Shown: positions 1 to 8,216 of the stretch, piece after piece
How positions within the stretch are numbered: the first letter of the stretch is position 1
How the letters are laid out: each line of letters begins with the position of its first letter
Source: Gammaproteobacteria bacterium UBA1119
Lineage (GTDB): Bacteria; Pseudomonadota; Gammaproteobacteria; Pseudomonadales; Azotimanducaceae
NCBI GenBank assembly: GCA_002313255.1
Contig: DCBA01000127.1
Span: 5,005 to 57,159 of the forward strand
Direction: 5' to 3'
DNA: 52,155 nucleotides
Program-made: the position numbers and the translations under genes
The notes under the pieces: model-generated
Told to the model about the DNA's origin: nothing
The model's database searches: none
The model's input: the letters and a program-made list of their open reading frames with translations, nothing else

Positions 1-20
1 TAACAAGGGGGAGGCAAACT

Positions 21-1277
21 ATGCCCATGAACATTAAACCGATTCCGATGTTGGACGACGAGGTCAACGAAGTTCGGCTCGCGACCGCGGAGATCGTCAA
101 TCGAGACATCGTTCCAAATGAAAGTGATCTTTACGCGTCGACTCGCGATGGGTCCAGGCCATCGAAGGAGGCGATCGCGCGGGCACAGGAATTGAGGAAG
201 GCTGTGCAAGACAAAGTGAAGAAGGCCAAGCTTTGGGCGCCCCATCTACCACCCGAATTCGGTGGTATGGGACTCTCGTTCATGCAACACGCCTACATGA
301 ACGAAATATTAGCGTACAGCCCCGGAGCAGCGCCGCTCTTTGGTGTGGTAGCGCCAAATTCGGGCAATCAAAAGATATTGGTCAAATACGGTACTCCCGA
401 GCAACATGAAAAATGGCTCATACCGCTGACAGAAGGACGCATGCAATCCGGGTTCTCGATGACGGAACCGATGAACCCTGGGTCGGACCCCCGATCGTTG
501 ACGACGCGTGCGGAACTCGATGGTGATGAATGGGTTATCAATGGCCATAAGTGGTTCACTTCGAACGGCCACGCCGCGGATTTTTATATTGTTATGTGTC
601 GGACGGCCGATTCAGACGATCCCGGTGGTGCTAACGATAAGATGACGCAAATCATCGTTCCCAGGGAGACGCCTGGTGTCAACATTCTTCGCGGCGTTCC
701 GGTCTGGGGTAAGGCTTCAAGTCATTGCGAAATCAAGTATGAAAATGTCCGCGTACCCAAAGAAAACCAGTTGGGACAAACCGGTACCGGCCATCAAGCG
801 GCGCAAGATCGTCTCGGAGCGGGCCGCGTGTACCACTGCATGAATTCGGTTGGTGCGATGTGGCGATGTTTCGATTTAATGATTGATCGGTTGATGACGC
901 GCGAAGTGCATGGAGGCGAAAAACTCGAAGCCAAGCAGTTTATGCAGGGATTTATTGCGGATTCGTACATGGATATCCAGTCGGCGCGGCTCATGGTCGT
1001 TGATTGCGCTCAGAAGATGGAATCGGGTGTCGATCCTCGCACTGACATTTCATCCATTAAGGTCTACGTGCCAGCTGCATACCATCGTGTAGTTGACCGG
1101 GCGATTCAGGTCTATGGTGCGGCCGGAGTGTCCGGGGATTTTCCGTTTGCGGGGATGTACGAAGGTGCTAGGACGTTGCGCATCGCTGACGGACCCGACG
1201 AGGTGCACAAGATTCTGATTGCGAAAAACGTTCTGCGTCGTTATCACGCAGGCGAGTCGTGGGATTTTGGAAACTAA
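21..1277 (+). CDS. Acyl-CoA dehydrogenase (ACAD10/11-like)
   Basis: A full-length (418 aa) FAD-dependent acyl-CoA dehydrogenase, expected to oxidise an acyl-CoA to the 2,3-enoyl-CoA in the cytoplasm. The N-terminal helical domain is followed by the substrate/FAD motif GFSMTEP (about residue 142) and, near the C-terminus, MYEGARTLRIADGPDEVH. That second motif holds the usual catalytic Glu (YEG) and is typical of the ACAD10/ACAD11-like branch. The ATG at 21 follows a GGGGGAGG ribosome-binding site. The next gene starts 5 bp after the stop, so the two are probably co-transcribed. The natural acyl substrate cannot be told. The family call is firm; the ACAD10/11 placement is by motif only. Confidence 0.93.
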   Translation: MPMNIKPIPMLDDEVNEVRLATAEIVNRDIVPNESDLYASTRDGSRPSKEAIARAQELRKAVQDKVKKAKLWAPHLPPEFGGMGLSFMQHAYMNEILAYSPGAAPLFGVVAPNSGNQKILVKYGTPEQHEKWLIPLTEGRMQSGFSMTEPMNPGSDPRSLTTRAELDGDEWVINGHKWFTSNGHAADFYIVMCRTADSDDPGGANDKMTQIIVPRETPGVNILRGVPVWGKASSHCEIKYENVRVPKENQLGQTGTGHQAAQDRLGAGRVYHCMNSVGAMWRCFDLMIDRLMTREVHGGEKLEAKQFMQGFIADSYMDIQSARLMVVDCAQKMESGVDPRTDISSIKVYVPAAYHRVVDRAIQVYGAAGVSGDFPFAGMYEGARTLRIADGPDEVHKILIAKNVLRRYHAGESWDFGN

Positions 1278-1282
1278 GCGGT

Positions 1283-1990
1283 ATGGAGGAACTTGTTGAG
1301 GCTATGGCGAAAGCCGTAAAAGCGCGGGAAGCGCTGCCACGTATGCCCGATGACCTCGATCTCGAGCAAGCATACGCCATTCAAAAGACGCTCGTGGGTG
1401 CGGTCGCCGGGGGCGCGATTGCAGGCTTAAAAGCCGGCATGACGGCTGCCGCCGGACAAAAACAGTTTGGACTTACGCACCCATTGATTGGTTCGTTGTA
1501 CGAATCAGGCCGTTTGTCGCCGGGAACCGATTTGGTTGCGGCAACCGGGGTCAGTCTCGAATGCGAAATTGGCGTAACGATCGATGGAGCAGGAAATCCA
1601 AAATCCGCTGGACCAGTCATCGAGGTACCACGCATGGCGTGGGGCGATCCCGCGGATGCCACCGGCATCAATTTGACGGCGTGCAACATTGCCGCTGACC
1701 GATTTATCGTTGGGACACAAAGACCGTTTCGGAACGATTACGCTGATATCCATATTACGCTGACGCGTGATGGTGAGGAGGTGTGTCAGGCTCCTGCGAC
1801 TGACGCCCTGGGCGGCCCACACGACGCTCTCGTATGGATGCTTGATGAAGCGTCTCTGCGTGGTTTGGAAATACGTGATGACATGCTCCTCATTACGGGT
1901 GCTTGCGGAGGGATCCATCCGGCACTTCCCGGTGCGTATCGAGCGGACTACGGCGAGCTTGGATCGATCGAGTTTACGGTTAAACCATAG
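1283..1990 (+). CDS. 2-keto-4-pentenoate hydratase / fumarylacetoacetate hydrolase family enzyme
   Basis: A 235-aa protein resembling the MhpD/FAH fold: an N-terminal helical part, then an acidic E-x-E metal-binding pattern (ECEIGVTID, about residues 96-104), and a C-terminal beta-rich barrel with GACGGIHPALPG. Family members hydrate or cleave short keto acids at the end of aromatic and ring degradation using Mg2+ or Mn2+. I chose the ATG at 1283, 5 bp after the dehydrogenase stop; an upstream GTG in frame would overlap that gene and lacks a better ribosome-binding site. It is probably the second gene of an operon with the dehydrogenase. The exact substrate is unknown. Confidence 0.75.
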   Translation: MEELVEAMAKAVKAREALPRMPDDLDLEQAYAIQKTLVGAVAGGAIAGLKAGMTAAAGQKQFGLTHPLIGSLYESGRLSPGTDLVAATGVSLECEIGVTIDGAGNPKSAGPVIEVPRMAWGDPADATGINLTACNIAADRFIVGTQRPFRNDYADIHITLTRDGEEVCQAPATDALGGPHDALVWMLDEASLRGLEIRDDMLLITGACGGIHPALPGAYRADYGELGSIEFTVKP

Positions 1991-2217
1991 GCCGCTGCCA
2001 TGCTTGTCGCCTGTGGCTATTAAGGTTTCGGCTGCGGTCGTGACGTACGTTTATTGAAGCGATGAAAGAGATTGACGAACCGGGTGTTGGGTATTGATTT
2101 CACACGGTGAACTTTCCAGACGCGGGGTAATTCCCGACGTTGATCAACTTGTTGGTACGATGGGTCGATTCAGATTCCGCAGAGGTGTGGCTGGCCCTAT
2201 TTAGGAGATCGTTATCA

Positions 2218-4545
2218 ATGAAACCGCTGGAAGCCTATCGGATCGTCGAACTCGGTCTCGGTCCGGTCACCGGATTAGCTGGGATGGTGCTGGCCGACTT
2301 TGGGGCTGAAGTGATTAAGGTGGATCCGCCAGAGGGCGATCGATTTGATTCAATGCCAGCGAGCCGCCTTTGGCGACGCGGCAAACGGATTGTTACAGCC
2401 GATTTAGCCAACCCCGAAGACGTCGCGCGAGTTCGTGAACTTATTGTGACGACTGCGGATGGGGTTATCACGACACTTAAGGGCGCTAAACGTGAGGCCC
2501 TCGGATTAGGCGGTTCGGAATTGACGAAGGTACGACCAGATCTGGTCTACGGGGTAGTTACCGGATTTGGCGAACGCGGTCCGTACGCACATTTGCCCGG
2601 TTACGAAGGTGTTGTAGCGGCGAAATCGGGGCGAATGTTGGGATTCGAAGGGGTCGCTGATCGCAGTGGTCCGAACTATTCCGCGTTACAGGTTGGAACC
2701 CACGCGACATCACAAAGCCTTGCAGCGGCCGTCATCGCTGCGTTGGATTGTCGCGAACGGACTGGGAACGGCGCACAGTTTGAGACGTCAATGTTACGGG
2801 GCATGATGCCGTATGAGATGGGCATCATGTCGATGGAGCAACTGCAAGACCGAGGCGTACTTGAACGGCCCAAAGTTGCTCGGGACCGTTCCCGATCGAT
2901 GCCAACGCTAAACTACCACCCGGTGCGCACGAAGGACGGACGATGGCTACAACTCGGGAATCTGTTGCCGCATCTACTTGATAATTTCTTGAACACCAGC
3001 GGGTTTGAAGAAATCCTGGCTCAGGAGCAGTTTAGATCCCCGGTTCCCACTTGGGATCGTGAGACATTGGAGTTGTTTCGGGATCAAATGCTTGGGCACA
3101 TGCAAACGCGAACGTTGGATGAGTGGATGGAACTTTACGTTGCAGACGGCGGGGTGGTTGCCCATCCATATCAGTCGACGCAAGACGCACTGAAGGACCC
3201 TGATGCGACGCGCAATGGGCACGTGGTAGAAAAAGACGGCGTGGTGCAATTGGGCTTGTTGGCGGATTTGACGGAAACGCCAGGTGAAGTCGGGGGTCAA
3301 GCCAAACCGGATGATTTCGATCAGTTGGGTGCACGGCAGGTTCGTGTATCGAAGATACAAGCGCCGGTCGCGCGACCGCTTGAAGGAATTACCGTTGTCG
3401 AGAGCGCGACGATTATCGCGGCCCCTTTGGGTGCGGCAACCTTAGCCGATATGGGTGCCCGCGTTATCAAGATAGAACCGATTGGTGGTGATCCGTTTCG
3501 CTCCATGTTTCACGGGTTCGGCGCTTCAAAGTGCAATACCGGGAAGGAGAGTATCTGCCTCGATCTAAAGACCGATAATGGTCAACGAATCGCCCAATCG
3601 CTTGCGAAGAAAGCGGATATTTGGATTCACAACTACCGCATGGGCGTTCCTGAAAAATTGGGTATCGGCTACGACGACCTTGCGGCGCTGAACCCTGGTC
3701 TGGTCTACGTGTCTGCGAATGGATACGGACCACGGGGTCCCGGTTCAAAACGGCCCTCCACGCATCCAATACCCGGTGCGGCGATGGGTGGCGTGGTGTG
3801 GCAAATTGGTGGACTTCCGGATCCGAATACACACATGGATTTAGCTGAATTGCGCGAAATGGCCCGGAAGCTTCTGCGCGCCAATGAGGTGAATCCAGAC
3901 CCCAATACGTCGATGGTGGTCGCGACCACGGCCGTTCTCGGTCTTGCTGCCCGACGAGCGAGTGGTAAAGGACAAAAAATCTTTGTCGATATGTTCGGGG
4001 CTAACGCTTATGCAAACTGGGATGATTTTTTGAGTTTCCCAGAAAAACCGGAGCGACCCCCAATTGATGCCGAAGGCTATGGAGTTGGTCCACTGTACCG
4101 ATTGTATGCGTGTAGCGAAGGATGGGTATTTCTGGGCGTGATCAGCGAGACGGAGAAAGCGACATTGGCACAAGCACTGGGTATTGAGTTGCAGTTCGAT
4201 GTGTCGAATAGATTGGAGACAATTTTTCTTAGCGAAACCGCTGACCATTGGGAACAAGAACTCGGGTCGCTTGGTCTTGGGTGTGTACGCGCTGATGGAA
4301 TGCTCCCGCAGGCGTTTTTCCTTCGGAACGAGCACTGTCTAGCAGAAAATCTAGCGGTGCCGGCGACGCATCCAGAGTGGGGCGAATATCTACGAAATGG
4401 CCCGATGGTCGAATTTGACCAGGACGGCTCGTATCCGGGAACCGGTGGCGTTGGGGGAGGGACCGTTACTCTCCTAGAGGAACTGGGGTATTCGTCAGAA
4501 AGGATCGAAGGTTTGTTAGATGCCGGAACGGTCCGAGCTGCGTGA
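2218..4545 (+). CDS. Double-length CaiB/BaiF family III CoA transferase
   Basis: A 775-aa protein made of two consecutive CaiB/BaiF domains. Each half begins with the family's N-terminal signature: a GxxLADFGAEVIKVDPP-type motif near residue 25 and TLADMGARVIKIEP near residue 413. Each half continues with a GYGPRGP or GFGERGP loop. Family III enzymes move CoA between carboxylic acids through an aspartyl-acyl anhydride. The position after the V-D-x-S-M-x stretch, normally Asp, reads Arg in the first half (ETSMLRGMM) and Gly in the second (VDMFGANAY) in my by-eye alignment. Start chosen at the ATG at 2218, preceded by TTTAGGAG, rather than in-frame codons from 2140. The desaturase gene overlaps its 3' end. 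The CoA donor and acceptor are not predictable. Confidence 0.88.
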   Translation: MKPLEAYRIVELGLGPVTGLAGMVLADFGAEVIKVDPPEGDRFDSMPASRLWRRGKRIVTADLANPEDVARVRELIVTTADGVITTLKGAKREALGLGGSELTKVRPDLVYGVVTGFGERGPYAHLPGYEGVVAAKSGRMLGFEGVADRSGPNYSALQVGTHATSQSLAAAVIAALDCRERTGNGAQFETSMLRGMMPYEMGIMSMEQLQDRGVLERPKVARDRSRSMPTLNYHPVRTKDGRWLQLGNLLPHLLDNFLNTSGFEEILAQEQFRSPVPTWDRETLELFRDQMLGHMQTRTLDEWMELYVADGGVVAHPYQSTQDALKDPDATRNGHVVEKDGVVQLGLLADLTETPGEVGGQAKPDDFDQLGARQVRVSKIQAPVARPLEGITVVESATIIAAPLGAATLADMGARVIKIEPIGGDPFRSMFHGFGASKCNTGKESICLDLKTDNGQRIAQSLAKKADIWIHNYRMGVPEKLGIGYDDLAALNPGLVYVSANGYGPRGPGSKRPSTHPIPGAAMGGVVWQIGGLPDPNTHMDLAELREMARKLLRANEVNPDPNTSMVVATTAVLGLAARRASGKGQKIFVDMFGANAYANWDDFLSFPEKPERPPIDAEGYGVGPLYRLYACSEGWVFLGVISETEKATLAQALGIELQFDVSNRLETIFLSETADHWEQELGSLGLGCVRADGMLPQAFFLRNEHCLAENLAVPATHPEWGEYLRNGPMVEFDQDGSYPGTGGVGGGTVTLLEELGYSSERIEGLLDAGTVRAA

Positions 4546-5497
4546 CAAAACACTCGATATGGGAACGACGTTGAGACAGAAACCAACGGATTATTTTTCG
4601 CGAGATCAAATTCGGGCGTTAAGGAAACGCTCGAATTGGCACGCAACCTGGCTCTTGGTGCATTGTTGGGGTGTCATATTCACGACGTGGGCCGCATGTG
4701 CGTTATGGACAAATCCAGTTGTCGTTGCCGTCGGCGTGTTGATCGTGGGGGCTCGGCAATTGGGCTTGACGGTGCTCAATCACGAAGGAGCACATCATTT
4801 GTTGTATTCGAACCGGGCGCTAAACGATTGGGTTTCTGAGTGGATACTTAATAGGCCACTTTTTGGAGCATCGGTCCACGGTTACCGCAAATCGCATCTG
4901 GAACACCATAAGCATACCCAACAACAAGGCGATCCGGATCTTGTTTTGTCAGCGCCTTTTCCAATCACGAAGACGAGCTTTCGACGGAAAGTTTGGCGTG
5001 ACCTTTCGGGTCAGACGGGATGGAAGCAACGAAAAGAACTCGTTGTTTCCGCGTTCCGTCCGGCCGGGGGGCCGATATCCGCACGGCTCAATCGGGCGGC
5101 ATACCGGCTTGGGCCAAATCTCTTGATTAATATGGCGTTTTTAGCTGGATTTGCGGCGTACGGGGTTTGGTATCTCTACTTTTTGCTTTGGCTATTGCCG
5201 TCGATGACGTGGCTTTTGTTCGTATCTAGACTGCGAAATATCGGCGAGCACGCGTGCGTTGCCGACAACGACGATCGATTGCGCAATACCCGCACCACCC
5301 ACGCAAGTTGGCTCGAACGAATGTTTATCGCCCCGTACTGGGTGAACTATCACCTCGAACACCATCTTTTGGTCTCATGCCCCTGTTATCGGTTGCGTCG
5401 GGCGCATCGTATCTTGATGGCAGGAGGTCACGGGACGGCGATGGATCTACAACCGAGTTATGCCCATGTGATCCGACTGGCGACGGCAACGGCCTGA
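4520..5497 (+). CDS. Membrane fatty acid desaturase (histidine-box family)
   Basis: A 325-aa integral membrane di-iron desaturase or hydroxylase. All three histidine boxes are visible: HEGAHH (about residue 90), HLEHHKHTQ (about 125) and YHLEHHLL (about 275). Hydrophobic segments lie before the first box and between the second and third (about residues 45-80 and 200-235). These enzymes use O2 and reduced electron carriers to place double bonds or hydroxyls in acyl chains or related lipids. The ATG at 4520 lies inside the 3' end of the CoA transferase gene (26-bp overlap), with AGGATCGAAGG upstream; a later ATG at 4559 is possible. Whether it acts on acyl lipids, carotenoid-like or other substrates is not decided by the sequence. 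Confidence 0.88.
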   Translation: MPERSELRDKTLDMGTTLRQKPTDYFSRDQIRALRKRSNWHATWLLVHCWGVIFTTWAACALWTNPVVVAVGVLIVGARQLGLTVLNHEGAHHLLYSNRALNDWVSEWILNRPLFGASVHGYRKSHLEHHKHTQQQGDPDLVLSAPFPITKTSFRRKVWRDLSGQTGWKQRKELVVSAFRPAGGPISARLNRAAYRLGPNLLINMAFLAGFAAYGVWYLYFLLWLLPSMTWLLFVSRLRNIGEHACVADNDDRLRNTRTTHASWLERMFIAPYWVNYHLEHHLLVSCPCYRLRRAHRILMAGGHGTAMDLQPSYAHVIRLATATA

Positions 5498-5503
5498 CGG
5501 AGG

Positions 5504-6040
5504 GTGCCCGGCTCGAAGTTGGTCGCCTTGAGAAACCTTGTCTGGTTGGCCCTTATCGGCCACATCAATGGATGCGAGCCTCAAAGTCCGCCGGTTGAAC
5601 GCGACGTTATGCGCAAACTATTGACCGGCTTCGTTCTGCCGATGGGGGACTTATCGATTGTGAGTCGTCCATCGGACTGCCGTACCGATGGGCAGACCAG
5701 CCTGGCGGTACCGCTGGGCCTTTTCGATGCATTTCTTAAGGCGAATGACGAACAATCGGACGATTTTGACTTGTCGGAATTTGGAGACCGAGTTACAACG
5801 ACGAGCGGTCACCCGCGGAGGTTGTATTTGCGGACCAGAAAGCCGGTTGTTTCGTTATCCCGTGCAGGAATGACAACGAACGATGCGCTGGTTTGTGTTG
5901 AAGTCTATGCCCGGGAAGAGCGGGCATTTTTCGTTTTCTTACGGCGCGAGGAGTCGACTTGGCGTCTTGCCGGCGAAGTTGTTTCTTGGGAAGAGCTCGA
6001 GGAAGAGGATCTAACCGAAGACCCTGAGGATGGGTATTGA
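5504..6040 (+). CDS. Hypothetical probable lipoprotein or secreted protein
   Basis: A 178-aa protein I do not recognise. The GTG start at 5504 follows a GACGGAGG site and lies 6 bp after the desaturase stop, so translation is probably coupled to it. The first about 24 residues form a hydrophobic stretch ending in LIGHINGC, which looks like a weak lipobox (Cys at about residue 24). This suggests export and lipid attachment. The remainder is soluble and ends in a strongly acidic tail (EELEEEDLTEDPEDG). A terminator-like hairpin sits inside the coding sequence near its 3' end. The gene converges on the aminotransferase at 6062. No function is proposed. Confidence 0.6.
   Translation: MPGSKLVALRNLVWLALIGHINGCEPQSPPVERDVMRKLLTGFVLPMGDLSIVSRPSDCRTDGQTSLAVPLGLFDAFLKANDEQSDDFDLSEFGDRVTTTSGHPRRLYLRTRKPVVSLSRAGMTTNDALVCVEVYAREERAFFVFLRREESTWRLAGEVVSWEELEEEDLTEDPEDGY
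5907..5931 (+). terminator. Intrinsic-terminator-like hairpin inside a coding sequence
   Basis: A perfect 7-bp inverted repeat (ATGCCCG at 5907-5913, CGGGCAT at 5921-5927) with a 7-nt loop is followed directly by TTTTT, CG and TTTTC. This is the form of a Rho-independent terminator read on the + strand, yet it lies about 110 bases before the stop codon of the 5504-6040 gene. It may attenuate the upstream operon (1-6 kb) or end transcription before the convergent aminotransferase gene. It could also be a chance result of the codons used there. Confidence 0.5.
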
Positions 6041-6061
6041 CGAGAAAGAGCAAGCGCTTGT

Positions 6062-7210
6062 TCAGTCGTAGAGATCGCCAAATTCCTTGGGGGCGTTGCT
6101 GGTGCGTGCCTCGCGAATGGATTGGGCAAGCAGAGGGATACCGTCGCGAATGTCTTGATCCGGGACGTGCCCGAAGGCCAATCGAAGGTAAGGACGGTCG
6201 TCGTTGTTAATGTGAAAATTTGCGCCAGGGGCAAAGTGAACGTTGCGCGCCGCCGCGAGTTCGGCAAGTTTTTTTTGGTCGACGTCTTCAGGATAACGTA
6301 ACCACACGAACAGTCCGCCGGCCGGATCCGACCAGGCACAGATATCGTGAAGTTCATTGGCAAGTCCGTTGACGACAAGATTTTTCTTGACGCGAAGCGA
6401 TTTGTTCAGGTGGTCCGTTAATGACCAGACTCCGTCTCGGTAGAGCTCGGCAACAATGGCTGCCGCCAGATAATTCCCGCCTGCATCGTGTCGCCGCTCC
6501 AGAATTTGATCAAATATAGGGGGGCGTGCTAGCAAGTACCCGAGCCTGAGACCAGGCGCTAAAATCTTCGACAGTGAGCATAGGTAGATGATCTTCGCGT
6601 AGTCGGACAGGGCGTAGAGTGCGCTCGGCTTGTCGCCATCGAAGTGGACGTCGCCGTAGCAGTTATCCTCAACGATGGGAATGTCGTAATTTTCGGCAAT
6701 GCGGATGAGTTGCGCTCGGCGCTCTAAAGACATCACCGTCCCGCTCGGGTTTTGATAGGTCGTTAACGCATAGATGAATTTGGGTTTACGTTTAGGACCC
6801 AATCGATCGAGGGTCGACTCCAAGAGATCAACGCGCATACCGTTGTTGTCGAGTGGCAGCCCGACCATTTCGATGCCCAAACTTCGATAAGCGCTGATGG
6901 TTCCTGAGTAGGTGAATTCCTCACAAATTATCGTGTCACCGGGACTTGTGAGAGCCTCTGCGGTAAGGGTGACGGCTTGCATCGAGCCGTTCATTAGTGC
7001 GATCGAGTCGGGGTTGACCGATACGCCTTCGCGTTCGGACTCTCGCGTTGCCATGATTGCCCGCAACTCCGGATGGCCTAACCGTCCGTGATAGTTGGTT
7101 AGAGCCTCGTACTCACGCTCAATCGCGATGGATGCAGCGCGTTGCATCTTGTCGACAGGAAATGTTTCGGGGTTGGTGCGACCGACCGCAAAATCGAATC
7201 TTCGAGTCAT
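6062..7210 (-). CDS. PLP-dependent aminotransferase, class I/II fold
   Basis: A 382-aa fold-type I aminotransferase of the 2-aminoadipate/valine-pyruvate transaminase-like group. The PLP lysine lies in SLSKILAPGLRLGY (Lys about 214). The Asn-Pro motif YQNPSGT and Asp in VEDNCYGD are present, as is the C-terminal carboxylate-binding Arg region (PYLRLAFG). It resembles the catalytic domain of MocR-type regulators but has no GntR helix-turn-helix domain. Start chosen at the ATG at 7210, which overlaps the stop of the upstream isomerase gene as ATGA, so the two are translationally coupled. The pairing with sugar isomerase genes suggests an amino-sugar or amino-polyol step, but the amino donor and substrate are not shown by the sequence. 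Confidence 0.9.
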   Translation of the reverse strand: MTRRFDFAVGRTNPETFPVDKMQRAASIAIEREYEALTNYHGRLGHPELRAIMATRESEREGVSVNPDSIALMNGSMQAVTLTAEALTSPGDTIICEEFTYSGTISAYRSLGIEMVGLPLDNNGMRVDLLESTLDRLGPKRKPKFIYALTTYQNPSGTVMSLERRAQLIRIAENYDIPIVEDNCYGDVHFDGDKPSALYALSDYAKIIYLCSLSKILAPGLRLGYLLARPPIFDQILERRHDAGGNYLAAAIVAELYRDGVWSLTDHLNKSLRVKKNLVVNGLANELHDICAWSDPAGGLFVWLRYPEDVDQKKLAELAAARNVHFAPGANFHINNDDRPYLRLAFGHVPDQDIRDGIPLLAQSIREARTSNAPKEFGDLYD

Positions 7211-7962
7211 TGATTGCCCGTTGCCAGCTCGTTGTGGGTGAGGTAGGTGTAGCTTTTTTGAACGGCGGTCATCATGTCGGTGTCGCAATCGTCCAGTTCG
7301 ACAATGATCCACTCGAGTATGTCTTCATCGGCTGCGTCAATAATTGCGCGGATATCCATACGCCCGTCACCGACTGCAACGTGGGCTTCGCCTTTGATTA
7401 GGGGACCGTCTTTAATATGGAGAAGCGGTACCCGGTTTCGGATTCTTTCGACCTCTGACGCTGGATCGGAATTGCCGAAGTTTGCCGCCCAGTAGGTATC
7501 CACTTCAAATAGCACGTCGGGGCATTCTTCCTGAAGAATGTGATACCCCTTCTTACCTTCGTGTTCGACAAATTCCCACCAATGGTTATGGAGAAACAGC
7601 TCAAGCCCTGCGCGACCGAGCTTATCGGTCAGATCGTTAACGGTCGCTACCGTTCGGGCGATAGCGCTTCGATCGGCAAAATCGTCGGGGCCAAAGCCTC
7701 CAGCAGCTCTTGAAAGACCCAAAGCACCAACCGTGTCGATTACCTCGTTAATCTCCGAGCGGTTCGCCCACGGAAAGTGAGTCGATGAAACCGTCATCCC
7801 TAAATCTTCAACCTGTCGTCGGAAATCCATGGGTGACTTACCGAACAGGTTAAAAGGTTCGACGCCACGGTAACCAATGGCGGCCAGCCGTTGCAAAACC
7901 GCGTCAAAATCGTTCCGGGATGCATCGCGTAAGGAGTAGAGTTGGACTGAAATGGGTTTCAC
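7207..7962 (-). CDS. Sugar phosphate isomerase/epimerase-like TIM barrel (IolE/xylose isomerase-like)
   Basis: A 251-aa protein of the AP-endonuclease-2/xylose-isomerase-like TIM-barrel family. Visible family features are QLYSLRD at the start, GYRGVEPF on the second strand, FLHNHWWEF, FEVDTYWA and LLHIKDGP. Together these carry the metal-binding His, Glu and Asp residues of the barrel mouth. Such enzymes isomerise, epimerise or dehydrate sugars and keto-polyols. The GTG start at 7962 is set by an AAAGGAGG site 6 nt upstream. It is the first gene of a two-gene operon with the aminotransferase and is divergent from the Gfo/Idh/MocA gene. Substrate unknown. Confidence 0.85.
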   Translation of the reverse strand: MKPISVQLYSLRDASRNDFDAVLQRLAAIGYRGVEPFNLFGKSPMDFRRQVEDLGMTVSSTHFPWANRSEINEVIDTVGALGLSRAAGGFGPDDFADRSAIARTVATVNDLTDKLGRAGLELFLHNHWWEFVEHEGKKGYHILQEECPDVLFEVDTYWAANFGNSDPASEVERIRNRVPLLHIKDGPLIKGEAHVAVGDGRMDIRAIIDAADEDILEWIIVELDDCDTDMMTAVQKSYTYLTHNELATGNQ

Positions 7963-7968
7963 GCAGAG

Positions 7969-7976
7969 CCTCCTTT
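7969..7976 (-). promoter_or_regulatory. Strong ribosome-binding site for the GTG-started isomerase
   Basis: The minus-strand sequence AAAGGAGG lies 6 nt before the GTG at 7962. It nearly matches the full anti-Shine-Dalgarno complement and decides the non-ATG start of the isomerase gene. Confidence 0.8.
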
Positions 7977-8202
7977 GACGGATTCGATCGGTAATTGCTG
8001 ATTGTATAGCTAGACGAGTTTGCAGCGAATGGGAAGTTCAACTTTGTGGCACTCGCTCATTTGGCACGGACATGCCCGATACTGACACCGTGGTACCTCC
8101 AAGGGGTGTTCGGTTGATTCGAGCGTCTTCATCGCGGCGAGTGACCCATAGTCAGCGCCGTACTTGACGGTATTACCTGTTCCAACGTTCAATCGAAACG
8201 AC

Positions 8203-8210
8203 GGAGGTGA
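8203..8210 (+). promoter_or_regulatory. Strong ribosome-binding site for the Gfo/Idh/MocA oxidoreductase
   Basis: GGAGGTGA lies 6 nt before the ATG at 8217 and fixes that start. The 254-bp spacer between the two divergent genes (7963-8216) must hold both promoters. I could not identify clear -35/-10 pairs or an operator in it. Confidence 0.75.
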
Positions 8211-8216
8211 GACTGC

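Noticed and set aside
1991..2217. Possible promoter with TTGACG near 2073 before the CoA transferase
   Set aside because: No good -10 box at a proper distance; nothing else in the 227-bp spacer could be supported.
6045..6061. Near-palindrome GAGCAAGCGCTTGTTC between the convergent genes at 6040 and 6062
   Set aside because: No loop for an RNA hairpin and one mismatch; an operator here, between two 3' ends, is unlikely.
8010..8192. A 60-codon minus-strand frame with five cysteines in the divergent spacer before the Gfo/Idh/MocA gene
   Set aside because: It begins with TTG without a ribosome-binding site, the cysteines do not make a known metal motif, and the stretch must hold two promoters.
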